43,708 nucleotides of DNA, taken from assembly GCA_020444165.1 (NCBI GenBank), contig JAHLLK010000049.1, forward strand, positions 1 to 43,708. Direction: 5' to 3'. The position numbers and the translations under genes are program-made. Positions 8,429 through 16,904 of this stretch are shown here, piece by piece (positions within the stretch are counted from its first letter, which is position 1; the number at the start of each line of letters is the position of its first letter). The DNA comes from Deltaproteobacteria bacterium. Its GTDB lineage: Bacteria > Desulfobacterota > Desulfarculia > Desulfarculales > Desulfarculaceae. The notes below the pieces were generated by a model. It worked only from the letters and a program-made list of their open reading frames with translations. It ran no database searches and was not told where the DNA came from.

Positions 8429-9057
8429 AGAGGGAACTGGTGCAGGACCCCCTGGACCTGATCGTCACCGGGGTGGGCGGCCAAGGCAACGTGCTGGCCT
8501 CCGGCGTCTTGGGCCGGGCCATTTTGGACACGGGCTACACGGTGACCGTGGGCGAGACCTACGGCCTCAGCCAGCGGGGCGGCGCGGTGATGAGCATGGT
8601 GCGGGTGACCAAGGGGGAGGCCAAGGGCCCCCTGATCCCGGCCCACCGGGCCACGGCCATCATCAGCCTGGAGCCCCTGGAAAGCCTCCGGATCATGAAC
8701 ACCTACGGCCACCCCGACGTGGTGGTGCTCACCAACGACCGGCCCCTGCCGCCTTTGAACGTGATCAGCGGGGCGGACGAGTATCCGCCGCTGGACCGCC
8801 TCAAGGCCGCGCTGGAGGAGACGGCCGGCCGGGTCTACTGGATTCCCGCCACCGAAGTGGCCATGGAACTGGGCAACCCCATCCTGGCCAACGTGGTGAT
8901 GCTGGGCGCGCTGACCGCCGTGGGGCTGTTGCCCGTGGGCCTGGCCGAACTGGAGGAGACCCTGGGCCAGATGTTCCCCCCGGCCAAGATGGCGGCCAAC
9001 CGCCAGGCCCTGGCCCGGGGCCGGGAGCTGGCCGTGGCGGCCGCCGCCCGGGCCTGA
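8425..9057 (+). CDS. iorB: Indolepyruvate:ferredoxin oxidoreductase, beta subunit
   Basis: IorB is the gamma-type (CoA-side) subunit that completes the IorAB complex. The 210 residues begin MKRELVQDPLDLIVTGVGGQGNVLASGVLG, with the family's GxGGQG near residue 18. YGLSQRGGAVMSMVRV follows at about residue 49, typical of 2-oxoacid:ferredoxin oxidoreductase gamma domains. The ATG overlaps the iorA stop (ATGA). The three-gene FrhB-like/iorA/iorB set ends here, 175 bp before the HicB-like gene. Confidence 0.95.
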   Translation: MKRELVQDPLDLIVTGVGGQGNVLASGVLGRAILDTGYTVTVGETYGLSQRGGAVMSMVRVTKGEAKGPLIPAHRATAIISLEPLESLRIMNTYGHPDVVVLTNDRPLPPLNVISGADEYPPLDRLKAALEETAGRVYWIPATEVAMELGNPILANVVMLGALTAVGLLPVGLAELEETLGQMFPPAKMAANRQALARGRELAVAAAARA

Positions 9058-9077
9058 AAACCCTGGCATCCCGCTTT

Positions 9078-9107
9078 TCCCTGCCCGGCGGCCGTGCCGG
9101 GAGGGGA
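9078..9107. repeat. Hairpin repeat, copy 1 (left of hicB-like/hicA-like cassette)
   Basis: TCCCTGCCCGGCGGCCG (9078-9094) continues into TGCCGGGAGGGG, giving stem CCCGGC (9084-9089) / GCCGGG (9096-9101) with outer CCCT/AGGG pairing. The same 17-nt core recurs at 9847-9863, on the other side of the HicBA-like cassette. It lies 20 bp after the iorB stop and could also act as a transcript 3'-end hairpin, though no T-tract follows. Confidence 0.75.
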
Positions 9108-9178
9108 GGGGCGCGGGGTTTACCCTGCCTGAGGTGCGGGATGAGGTAGGTTGGGGGCACCAGGGCCCCAGCCGGCCA

Positions 9179-9232
9179 TTGAGGTTTAAGGGATAACCGG
9201 GCATACTTAGGCATATAACCGAGGAGAACCAC
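9179..9232 (+). promoter_or_regulatory. Possible promoter and ribosome binding site of the hicB-like gene
   Basis: TTGAGG (9179-9184) and CATACT (9102 + 100, i.e. 9202-9207) are separated by 17 nt, each matching the sigma70 consensus at 4 of 6 positions. GAGGAG then precedes the ATG at 9233 by 7 nt. The DNA is visibly less GC-rich than iorB. Assigned by pattern only. Confidence 0.35.
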
Positions 9233-9595
9233 ATGGAATTGCCGACGAACGCCATGACGTTCGGCGTCCTCATCAAAGCTGAGGGCGATGGCTTTGTGGC
9301 GCACTGCATGGAGCTGGATATAGTGGCCGAGGCTCCCACCCTGGAAGAGGTTAATGAGGAAATTGAAAGCCTTATCGCCACCGCGGTTGAGTATGCCTTC
9401 AGCAATAACAACCTGGAACACCTCTATCGACCAGCGCCTCCGGAGGTTTGGGAAGAGTTTTACCGGTGCGTGGAGGCTGGCTCCAAGCAAATCCCGGTGA
9501 TGCGTAGTTTCGCCCCGGAAGGGGCCGCGCCTGTTTTCATCCCGCCTTGGATCATAACCAAGAATTGCCGCGCCATCGACGATTGCAGTGCCTAA
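9233..9595 (+). CDS. HicB-like antitoxin-fold protein
   Basis: The 120-residue protein opens with the partial RNase H-like HicB fold: MTFGVLIKAEGDGFVAHCMELDIVA, then APTLEEVNEEIESLIATAVEYA. This is the usual strand-strand-helix pattern. The C-terminal half (EHLYRPAPPEVWEEFY onward) shows no obvious ribbon-helix-helix or HTH DNA-binding domain, so it may not act as a classical autorepressor. It lies just upstream of a HicA-like reading frame, so a toxin-antitoxin pair in the order antitoxin-toxin is likely. Codon use and base composition are less GC-rich than the neighbours, which suggests acquisition. The start is supported by GAGGAG 7 nt upstream. Confidence 0.78.
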   Translation: MELPTNAMTFGVLIKAEGDGFVAHCMELDIVAEAPTLEEVNEEIESLIATAVEYAFSNNNLEHLYRPAPPEVWEEFYRCVEAGSKQIPVMRSFAPEGAAPVFIPPWIITKNCRAIDDCSA

Positions 9596-9601
9596 CGAGC
9601 A

Positions 9602-9829
9602 ATAACATACAGAGAACTGTTTAAACGTCTTCGTCGTTTTGGGGTGGAGGTCAAGAAAAAGTGCGGTAAAGGTTCGGAGAGGATTTTATTGTTACCCGAC
9701 GAGCCGGGTGGGGTCCAAGGGCCTCAGTATCCGATCAAATGCCACGGTGACAACACACCAATCGGCAAGGCTACCCTGACCGCAGTGTTAAGGCGGTTTG
9801 GCATAGACCCGACTGATTTCTGGAAATAG
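9602..9829 (+). CDS. HicA-like toxin-fold protein with non-canonical start
   Basis: The reading frame TYRELFKRLRRFGVEVKKKCGKGSERILLL...YPIKCHGDNTPIGKATLTAVLRRFGIDP resembles HicA mRNA-interferase folds: a helix, a beta core and a C-terminal helix. HicA normally carries a catalytic His in a GS-H motif; here the position reads GSER (residues 24-27), so the His is replaced by Glu. Another His sits in KCHG (residue 48). No ATG exists at the expected place. The codon that aligns with Met is ATA at 9602, preceded by an in-frame stop at 9593; CTG at 9617 and GTG at 9644 are downstream alternatives. It could be a weakly translated toxin, an inactivated relic, or a diverged non-toxic partner. Confidence 0.6.
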   Translation: MTYRELFKRLRRFGVEVKKKCGKGSERILLLPDEPGGVQGPQYPIKCHGDNTPIGKATLTAVLRRFGIDPTDFWK

Positions 9830-9844
9830 AGAATTTTTGTCACA

Positions 9845-9877
9845 TCTCCCTGCCCGGCGGCCGAGCCGGAGGGGAGA
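9845..9877. repeat. Hairpin repeat, copy 2 (right of hicB-like/hicA-like cassette)
   Basis: TCCCTGCCCGGCGGCCG at 9847-9863 is identical to copy 1 and continues into AGCCGGAGGGGAGA. Stem CCGGC (9854-9858) / GCCGG (9865-9869) is flanked by CTCCC/GGGGAG. It starts about 15 bp after the HicA-like stop, in the same orientation as copy 1. Confidence 0.75.
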
Positions 9878-9949
9878 GGCATGTGCTTTTGCCAGCGGGC
9901 CGCGAACGGGTTATGATAGATATAGGTACGGCGGCGAAGGAGGCGGCCC

Positions 9950-10384
9950 ATGATTGTCTATGAACTAATCTGCACTTTGGGTCACCGTTTCGAAGGCTGG
10001 TTCGAGGATGCCGGCGAGTTGGAGCGCCAACTGGCCGAGGCGCAGCTCTCTTGCCCGGTGTGCGGTGACGAAATGCTCCGCCAAGTGCCGGCCGGCTTCA
10101 ACATCGCCAAGCGCCGCGGTAGCGACGAGGCGGCCGCGGCGGCCCTGTTGGGGCAAGCCGTACGGCGCTACTTGGTGGAAAACTTCGAGGACGTGGGGCC
10201 CCAGTTCGCCAAAGAAGCCCTGAAAATCCACTACGGCGTCAAGGAACCCCGCAACATCCGGGGCGTTTCCACCCCCAGCGAGGAAAAGGTCTTGCAGGAG
10301 GAGGGGGTGAGTTTCGTCAAGATCGGGGCCCAAGAGCCGTCCCCCCACCCTACCCCGGACTCCGGCGGCGAGGAAGAGGACTGA
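9950..10384 (+). CDS. DUF1178 family protein
   Basis: The 144-residue protein starts MIVYELICTLGHRFEGWFEDAGELERQL, followed by LSCPVCGDEML and ending in RNIRGVSTPSEEKVLQEEGVSFVKIG. These are the hallmarks of DUF1178, which is widespread in Proteobacteria with no assigned function. The N-terminal Cys8-x2-His pair with CPVC (about 36-39) resembles a small zinc ribbon as in FmdB-type regulators. The C-terminal tail is acidic. The ATG has GGAGGC about 6 nt upstream. It stands alone between the HicBA-like cassette and the cinA promoter; function is unknown. Confidence 0.88.
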   Translation: MIVYELICTLGHRFEGWFEDAGELERQLAEAQLSCPVCGDEMLRQVPAGFNIAKRRGSDEAAAAALLGQAVRRYLVENFEDVGPQFAKEALKIHYGVKEPRNIRGVSTPSEEKVLQEEGVSFVKIGAQEPSPHPTPDSGGEEED

Positions 10385-10421
10385 GCCGCGCCGGATCGTC
10401 ACGGGTAGGTCTCTGTTAAGC

Positions 10422-10450
10422 TTGACAATTCACCTGGTTGTTGCTAGCCT
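10422..10450 (+). promoter_or_regulatory. Probable sigma70 promoter of cinA-thpR
   Basis: A perfect -35 TTGACA (10422-10427) is followed after exactly 17 nt by TAGCCT (10445-10450), a weak -10 with 3 of 6 matches. The cinA start is 120 nt downstream, leaving a GC-rich leader. Confidence 0.5.
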
Positions 10451-10569
10451 CTGGTTCTGGCTTTCACAAGCGTGGCCCGGGCCGGCGGCTGGAGAAGCGG
10501 TGCGCCATCCCGGCTTCCCCGGGGGGGCGGCCGGCCTGCGGATCGTCTTTTGGCCCGAAGGGCGGGGAT

Positions 10570-11823
10570 ATGCAGGGCGAGATCATTTGCATCGGTGATG
10601 AACTGATCAGCGGCCAAGTGGCCGAGCGCAACGCCACCTACGCGGCCGGGCGTTTGTGGCCCCTGGGCTTTCGCATCCGCTCGGTGGTGATCGTGGGCGA
10701 CGACCCGGGAGAGATGACCGCGGCTTTGAACCGGGCGCTGTCCCGGGCCGACTTCGTGCTGGTCACCGGCGGCCTGGGGGCCACCGAGGACGACATCACC
10801 GCCCAAGTGGCGGCCCAGGTCTTTGACCTGCCGCTGACCGAGTCCGCGCGCATGGTGAAAAACCTGCGGGCCTGCTTTGCCGATGGCGGCGGCAACCTGG
10901 CCGAGGAGGCCCGCAAGATGGCCTGGCTCCCCCGGGGAGCCGAGGTGCTGGATGACCGTTGCGCCGGCTTCCGGCTCACCGGGCCCGGCGGGCAGCCGGT
11001 GTTCTTTTTGCCCGGGGTGCCGGCCGAGATGCGCCGCCTCACCGAGCTGAAAGTGCTGCCCCAGCTGTTGGCCCTGCAGCCCGGCGGGGAGCGGGTGCTC
11101 ACCCGCACCCTCAAGGTCTTCGGCCTGCCCGAGCCCCAGGTGGGGGCCCGGCTGCGGGGACTGACCCAGGGGGTGACCGGGGCCACGGTGGGCTTCTACC
11201 CGGTGTTCCCCGAGGTGCACGTGCGCCTGGGGGTGCGGGCCGCCACGGAGGCCGCGGCCGAGGCCGTCCTGCTGGACCTGGACCGCGAGGCCGGACGCCG
11301 CCTGGCCGACTACGTGGTGGCCAGCGGCGAGGACCGCCTGGAGGACGTGGTGGCCCGGGATATGGCCGCCCAGCGGATGACCCTGGCCCTGGCCGAGTCC
11401 TGCACCGGCGGGCTCATCAGCCACCGCCTCACCGGGGTGGCCGGCTCCTCGGTGTTTTTCGAGCGCGGCATGGTGGTGTACTCCAACCTGGCCAAACAGG
11501 AGCTTCTGGGGGTAAAGGCCCGCACCCTGGCCACCTTTGGCGCGGTGAGCGCGCCCTGCGCGGCCGAGATGGCCCAAGGGGCGCGGGAGCGGGCGGGGGT
11601 CAGCCTGGGCCTGGCGGTCACCGGTATCGCCGGACCCAGCGGCGGCAGCCCGGAAAAGCCGGTGGGTACGGTGTTCTTCGGCCTGGCCGCCCCGGAAGGG
11701 GTCAAGACCGGCCGGGCCCAGTTCGCCGGCGAGCGCGGCCAGATCAAGGCCCTGTCGGCCGAGACCGCCCTGGATTGGCTGCGGAGGTATTTGAGGGACC
11801 ATGCGTTTGTTCGTAGCGCTTGA
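10570..11823 (+). CDS. cinA: CinA-family protein (nicotinamide-nucleotide amidase / competence-damage domain)
   Basis: CinA proteins join an N-terminal MoaB/MogA-like (COG1058) domain to a C-terminal CinA domain that deamidates nicotinamide mononucleotide in pyridine-nucleotide salvage. Visible are GEIICIGDELISGQVAERNATY (about 3-24), VTGGLGATEDDITAQVAA (about 65-82), and FFLPGVPAEMRRL. In the C-terminal domain ALAESCTGGLISHRLT (about 273-288) and AVTGIAGPSGGSPEKPVGTVFFGL (about 350-373) carry the amidase Ser/Thr/Lys region. The 417 residues match full-length members. The ATG at 10570 follows GGCGGGGAT; earlier in-frame codons lie in the leader. The 3' end overlaps thpR by 23 nt. Confidence 0.94.
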   Translation: MQGEIICIGDELISGQVAERNATYAAGRLWPLGFRIRSVVIVGDDPGEMTAALNRALSRADFVLVTGGLGATEDDITAQVAAQVFDLPLTESARMVKNLRACFADGGGNLAEEARKMAWLPRGAEVLDDRCAGFRLTGPGGQPVFFLPGVPAEMRRLTELKVLPQLLALQPGGERVLTRTLKVFGLPEPQVGARLRGLTQGVTGATVGFYPVFPEVHVRLGVRAATEAAAEAVLLDLDREAGRRLADYVVASGEDRLEDVVARDMAAQRMTLALAESCTGGLISHRLTGVAGSSVFFERGMVVYSNLAKQELLGVKARTLATFGAVSAPCAAEMAQGARERAGVSLGLAVTGIAGPSGGSPEKPVGTVFFGLAAPEGVKTGRAQFAGERGQIKALSAETALDWLRRYLRDHAFVRSA

Positions 11824-12406
11824 GCTGCCCGACCCGGTGAAGGAATTCGCGGCCCGGGAGATCGCCCTGCTTAAAAAGAGCGGGGCGGACGTGAAATGGG
11901 TGCGGCCCGAGGCCCTGCACATGACCCTGAAGTTTTTGGGCGAGGTGGAGCCCGAGCGGGCCGCCGGCCTGGGCCGGGCCGTGGAACGAGCCTGTGCGGA
12001 CCGCGCGGCGCTCAAGCTCCACCTCAAGGGAGCCGGGGCCTTCCCCAGCCCCCAGCGCCCCCGGGTGATTTGGCTGGGCCTGGCCGGGCAGTTGACCCTG
12101 TTGACCGAGTTGGCCGAGGCGGTGGACCTGGAGATGGGCGACCTGGGCTTCCCCCTGGAGGAGCGTCCCTTCCAGGCTCATCTCACCCTGGGCCGCCTGC
12201 GGGAAGCCCGGGGCCGCGGCCGGAAGAGCGCGCCCCAGGCCCCCGCCGGACCCTTGACCCGGGCCCTGGTGGACCGGGCCCACCTGACCGGCGAGCCCTT
12301 CACCGCCCAGCGGGTGGTCCTGATGAGAAGCACCCTCACCCCGGCCGGCGCGGTGTATGCGCCCGTGGCGGAGTGTGAGCTGGCGCCGGCCGGTGCCGGC
12401 GAGTAG
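11801..12406 (+). CDS. thpR: RNA 2',3'-cyclic phosphodiesterase ThpR
   Basis: ThpR (formerly LigT) is a 2H-phosphoesterase that opens 2',3'-cyclic phosphates on RNA ends. Both catalytic HxTx tetrads are present: HMTLKFLG (His at about residue 41) and HLTLGRL (about 127). The N-terminus MRLFVALELPDPVKE is typical. The 201 residues are slightly longer than usual because of a GC-rich C-terminus. It overlaps the end of cinA by 23 nt, so the two are co-translated. Confidence 0.94.
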   Translation: MRLFVALELPDPVKEFAAREIALLKKSGADVKWVRPEALHMTLKFLGEVEPERAAGLGRAVERACADRAALKLHLKGAGAFPSPQRPRVIWLGLAGQLTLLTELAEAVDLEMGDLGFPLEERPFQAHLTLGRLREARGRGRKSAPQAPAGPLTRALVDRAHLTGEPFTAQRVVLMRSTLTPAGAVYAPVAECELAPAGAGE

Positions 12407-12796
12407 CCCGGATATTTCAGGGAGCCGGATGACGAATTAGGCAACTAGGCGATAAGGATCATATTTTAAGCTTATGATGTCTGTATTTGAGGTGACGTTT
12501 TTGTCACCTGGGCCGGCACCGCCAGAGGGCAGCCGGCAAGGCGACGGCCAAGCGACAAGCAGAGGCGTAGCCTAAGCTGCGTCGAGGTTGGAGCGAAGGC
12601 CGCAACCCAGCCGGCGGGCATCTGGCGGTGCCGGACGTCCCTCGCCCAAGGGGGGGCCGGGAGCGCAGTTTTCCGGTAACATCCCCTGAGGCCGCCGGGC
12701 GCCGCCCGGGGGCTGGGGGTAATGATTTTTTTGCGTGGGGCTCCGGCGGGAAGCCCCGCGGGAATTCGGCCGACGCCAGGCCGGTGGGAGGTGCAA
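12407..12796. other. Intergenic region upstream of recA with nested palindromes
   Basis: About 390 bp without a supported protein gene. The left half holds palindrome ATCATA/TATGAT (12458-12463, 12473-12478), stem AGGTGAC/GTCACCT (12490-12496, 12503-12509) and the nested rod at 12513-12634. The right half (12635-12796) is GC-rich leader before recA, including CCGCCGGGCGCCGCCCGG-type symmetry near 12693. I looked for a LexA box and did not find one I trust. Confidence 0.6.
12490..12634. other. Candidate structured element (nested inverted repeats) between thpR and recA
   Basis: A perfect 14-bp inverted repeat, CCGGCACCGCCAGA (12513-12526) / TCTGGCGGTGCCGG (12621-12634), encloses further nested pairs: GCCGGC (12532-12537 / 12610-12615), GGCC (12546-12549 / 12598-12601), CGAC/GTCG (12553-12556 / 12581-12584), GCAG/CTGC (12559-12562 / 12577-12580) and AGGC/GCCT (12563-12566 / 12570-12573), with apex GTA. 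The element is rod-like and preceded by hairpin AGGTGAC-gttttt-GTCACCT. It could be a non-coding RNA, a leader of recA, or a palindromic dispersed element; strand is undetermined. Confidence 0.6.
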
Positions 12797-13864
<1,068 letters not shown>

Positions 13865-13936
13865 ACCGCCGCGCTTGACGAATACACCGCCGCGCCTTCG
13901 CGTGCGGCTCCATCACCAATCGACGGGAAGACGACC

Positions 13937-16582
13937 ATGGCCAAGGCCGGCAATGAAATAAGGGAGATGTTCCTGGACTACTTCCGGAGCAAAGGTCACC
14001 AGGGGGTGACCAGTTCCTCGGTGGTGCCCAAGGACGATCCCTCGCTGTTGTTCACCAACGCGGGCATGGTGCAGTTCAAGCGCCTGTTCCTGGGGCAGGA
14101 AAAGCGCGACTACCGCCGGGCGGCCACCTGCCAGAAATGCTTCCGGGTGAGCGGCAAGCACAACGACCTGGAAAACGTGGGCTTCACCCCCCGGCATCAC
14201 ACCTTCTTCGAGATGCTGGGCAACTTCAGCTTCGGCGACTATTTCAAGGCCGAGGCCGTGGTGTTCGCCTGGGATCTGTTGACCAACGGCTACGGCCTGG
14301 ACCCGGCCCGGCTCTGGGTCAGCGTGCACGAGAAGGACGACGAGGCGGCCCAGCTCTGGGAGAGCGAGGTGGGCGTGCGGCCCGAGCGCATCGTGCGCCT
14401 GGGCGACGCGGACAACTTCTGGGCCATGGGCGACACGGGTCCCTGCGGGCCCTGCTCGGAGATCCACATCGACCAGGGCCCCGCGGTGGGCTGCGGCCGG
14501 CCCGACTGCGCGGTGGGTTGCGACTGCGACCGCTATTTGGAGCTGTGGAACCTGGTGTTCATGCAGTACAACCGCGACGAGGCCGGGGTCATGACCCCCC
14601 TGCCGCGGCCCAGCATCGACACCGGCATGGGCCTGGAGCGCATCACCGCCACGGTGCAGGGCAAGCTCAGCAACTATGATAGCGACCTGTTCATGCCCAT
14701 CATCGAGGCCACCGCGGACCTGGCCGGCCTGGCCTATGGCGCCAGCCAGAAAAAGGACGTGAGCCTCCGGGTGGTGGCCGACCACGCCCGGGCCTGCGCC
14801 ATCCTGGTGGGCGACGGGGTGCTGCCCTCCAACGAAGGCCGGGGCTACGTGCTCAGGCGCATCCTCCGCCGCGCCGCCCGCCACGGCCGCAAACTGGGCC
14901 TCACCGCGCCGTTCCTGCACCAGGTGGCCCACACCGTCATCCAGGGTCTCCAGGCGGCCTACCCCAACCTGGGCGAGTCCCGGGCCTTTATCGAGAAGGT
15001 GATCCTGAGCGAGGAGGAGCGCTTCGGCGAGACCCTGGACACCGGCCTCAAGCTCCTGGCCGAGGCCCTGGAGGAGACGCGGGCCCAGGGCCAAAACGAC
15101 CTGGCCGGGGACACCGCCTTCAAGCTTTACGACACCTTCGGCTTCCCCCTGGACCTGACCATGACCATCGCGGCCGAAGAAGGCCTGGGGGTGGACGAGG
15201 ACGGGTTCAAGGCCGCCATGAATCAGCAGAAGTCCCGCAGCCGGGCGGCCTGGAAGGGCTCCGGCGAGGCCGACCTCTCCGGCCCCCTGGCCGAGCTGAC
15301 CAGCCAGGGCTTCACCACCGCCTTCACCGGCTACGATGGCCTCACCGGCTCCTCCAAGGTGGTGATGCTGTTGGCCGGCGGCGACAAGGCCGACGCCGTG
15401 GGCCAGGGTCAGACGGCCGAGGTGATCACCGAGAAGACCCCCTTCTACGGCGAAGCCGGCGGCCAGGTGGGCGATGTGGGGGCCATCACCTGGCCCGGCG
15501 GCGAGGCCAAGGTCATTGGCTCCCTCAAGCCCGGGGGCACGGTGATCGTGCACCAGGTGGAGATCGTAAAGGGCAGCCTGGCCGTGGGCCAGGAAGTGGA
15601 CCTGGCCGTGAACCCCGAGGCCCGGGGCGACACCGCCGCCAACCACACCGCCACCCACCTCCTGCACGCCGCGCTCCGCGAAGTCCTGGGCGACCATGTG
15701 AAGCAGTCCGGCTCCCTGGTCTCCCCGGCCCGGCTCCGCTTCGACTTCAACCACTTCGAGGCCATGACCCCCCCCCAGATCGCGGAGGTGGAACGCCTGG
15801 TGAACCAGGGGGTGCGGGCCAACGTAGCCCTGAACACCAAGGTCATGGACCTGGAGGAAGCCGTCAAGACCGGGGCCATGGCGCTGTTTGAGGAGCGCTA
15901 CGGCGACAAGGTCCGCCTGGTGGAGATTCCCGGGCTGTCCCGGGAGCTGTGCGGCGGCACCCACACCGCCCGCACCGGCGACATCGGTCTCTTCAAAGTA
16001 GTGGCCGAGTCCAGCGTGGCCGCGGGCGTCCGCCGCCTGGAAGCCCTCACCGGCGCCGCCGCCGTGGCCGCGGTGCAGGCCCTGGAAGACGAGGCCGGCC
16101 GGGCCGCCGCGCTCCTCAAGGTCGGCCGCCAGGGCCTGGCCGAGCGGGTGGAGAAGCTCCTGGCCGCCCAGAAGGCCGCCGAGCGCCAGGTGGAGGAGCT
16201 GAAAGCCCGCCTGGCCGGGGGCGGCGGGGGAGCCGACCTCCTCTCCAAGGCCGAAGACATCAATGGCATCAAGGCCCTGATCACCGCCGTGGAAGTGGAC
16301 AACCCCAAGTCGCTCCGGGAAGCCTCGGACAACCTCATGGACCGCCTGGGCAGCGGGGTGCTGGTCCTGGCCGCCGCCCTGGAAGGCAAGGCCTTCCTCC
16401 TGGTCAGGGTGTCCAAGGACCTCACCAAACGGGTGGCCGCCGGCAACCTCATCAAAGCCATGGCCCCCCTGGTGGGCGGCGGCGGCGGCGGCAAACCCGA
16501 GTTGGCCCAGGCCGGCGGCCAGGACCCCAGCGGCCTGGACGCCGCCCTGGCCAAGGCCAAGGAGATGATCCTGGCCAGCTAG
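13937..16582 (+). CDS. alaS: Alanyl-tRNA synthetase
   Basis: AlaRS charges tRNA-Ala and edits mis-acylated Ser/Gly. The 881 residues show the full class II catalytic core (SSSVVPKDDPSLLFTNAGMVQFK; RHHTFFEMLGNFSFGDYFK; DTGMGLERI). The editing domain carries HTATHLLH (HxxxH, about 572) and CGGTHTARTGDIG (about 672). A C-terminal Ala domain ends in a Gly-rich GGGGGGKPELAQAGGQDPS. The start MAKAGNEIREMFLDYF has a typical AlaRS N-terminus. It lies 72 nt after recA and ends before a large hairpin. Confidence 0.98.
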   Translation: MAKAGNEIREMFLDYFRSKGHQGVTSSSVVPKDDPSLLFTNAGMVQFKRLFLGQEKRDYRRAATCQKCFRVSGKHNDLENVGFTPRHHTFFEMLGNFSFGDYFKAEAVVFAWDLLTNGYGLDPARLWVSVHEKDDEAAQLWESEVGVRPERIVRLGDADNFWAMGDTGPCGPCSEIHIDQGPAVGCGRPDCAVGCDCDRYLELWNLVFMQYNRDEAGVMTPLPRPSIDTGMGLERITATVQGKLSNYDSDLFMPIIEATADLAGLAYGASQKKDVSLRVVADHARACAILVGDGVLPSNEGRGYVLRRILRRAARHGRKLGLTAPFLHQVAHTVIQGLQAAYPNLGESRAFIEKVILSEEERFGETLDTGLKLLAEALEETRAQGQNDLAGDTAFKLYDTFGFPLDLTMTIAAEEGLGVDEDGFKAAMNQQKSRSRAAWKGSGEADLSGPLAELTSQGFTTAFTGYDGLTGSSKVVMLLAGGDKADAVGQGQTAEVITEKTPFYGEAGGQVGDVGAITWPGGEAKVIGSLKPGGTVIVHQVEIVKGSLAVGQEVDLAVNPEARGDTAANHTATHLLHAALREVLGDHVKQSGSLVSPARLRFDFNHFEAMTPPQIAEVERLVNQGVRANVALNTKVMDLEEAVKTGAMALFEERYGDKVRLVEIPGLSRELCGGTHTARTGDIGLFKVVAESSVAAGVRRLEALTGAAAVAAVQALEDEAGRAAALLKVGRQGLAERVEKLLAAQKAAERQVEELKARLAGGGGGADLLSKAEDINGIKALITAVEVDNPKSLREASDNLMDRLGSGVLVLAAALEGKAFLLVRVSKDLTKRVAAGNLIKAMAPLVGGGGGGKPELAQAGGQDPSGLDAALAKAKEMILAS

Positions 16583-16607
16583 GAGTTTGGGGAGGGAAGA
16601 GGAAGAT

Positions 16608-16653
16608 GTGGGGGGAAACCCCTTTTTTTGAAAAAAAAGGGGTTTCCCCCCAC
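16608..16653. repeat. 22-bp-arm perfect hairpin downstream of alaS (GTGGGG family)
   Basis: GTGGGGGGAAACCCC then T7 (16608-16629) is the exact complement of A7 then GGGGTTTCCCCCCAC (16632-16653), with only GA between. The stem ends in A/T runs, so it may stop RNA polymerase in either direction. A related imperfect hairpin with the same GTGGGGGAAC/GTTCC...CCCAC edges lies after the CoA ligase gene (29452-29501), so this is a repeated 3'-end element. Confidence 0.75.
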
Positions 16654-16757
16654 ACCCCCCTTCCCCCAAAAAACTTCATGGTTGGCGCAACTACTCGGGC
16701 GGGTTTGGGCAATCCGCGGGCAACCCGCGCCGGTTGGTGGGGGTCGGGATAGCATGA

Positions 16758-16791
16758 AATCGCCGGGAGCAATTCCCGGCGATTCTTTTTT
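16758..16791 (+). terminator. Rho-independent terminator downstream of alaS
   Basis: An 11-bp perfect stem, AATCGCCGGGA (16758-16768) and TCCCGGCGATT (16774-16784), with a 5-nt loop is followed by CTTTTTT. It is the classical intrinsic terminator shape for the plus strand, 175 bp after alaS. Confidence 0.85.
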
Positions 16792-16904
16792 GTGGATTGA
16801 GGATCGGGGATGTCGCAGCTCGGCGGGGAGCTGCTCAACCCCTCCCGGCGGCTCGCTTCGCTAGGGGTTGACCAGTCACCCGTGACCTGCTTTTTAAATA
16901 GCAT

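Noticed and set aside
12407..12796. LexA/SOS box upstream of recA
   Set aside because: No sequence I could defend as a LexA site was seen, although recA is normally SOS-controlled.
13913..16669. 918-codon minus-strand reading frame opposite alaS
   Set aside because: It is a GC-codon-bias shadow; the plus strand encodes complete AlaRS with all motifs.
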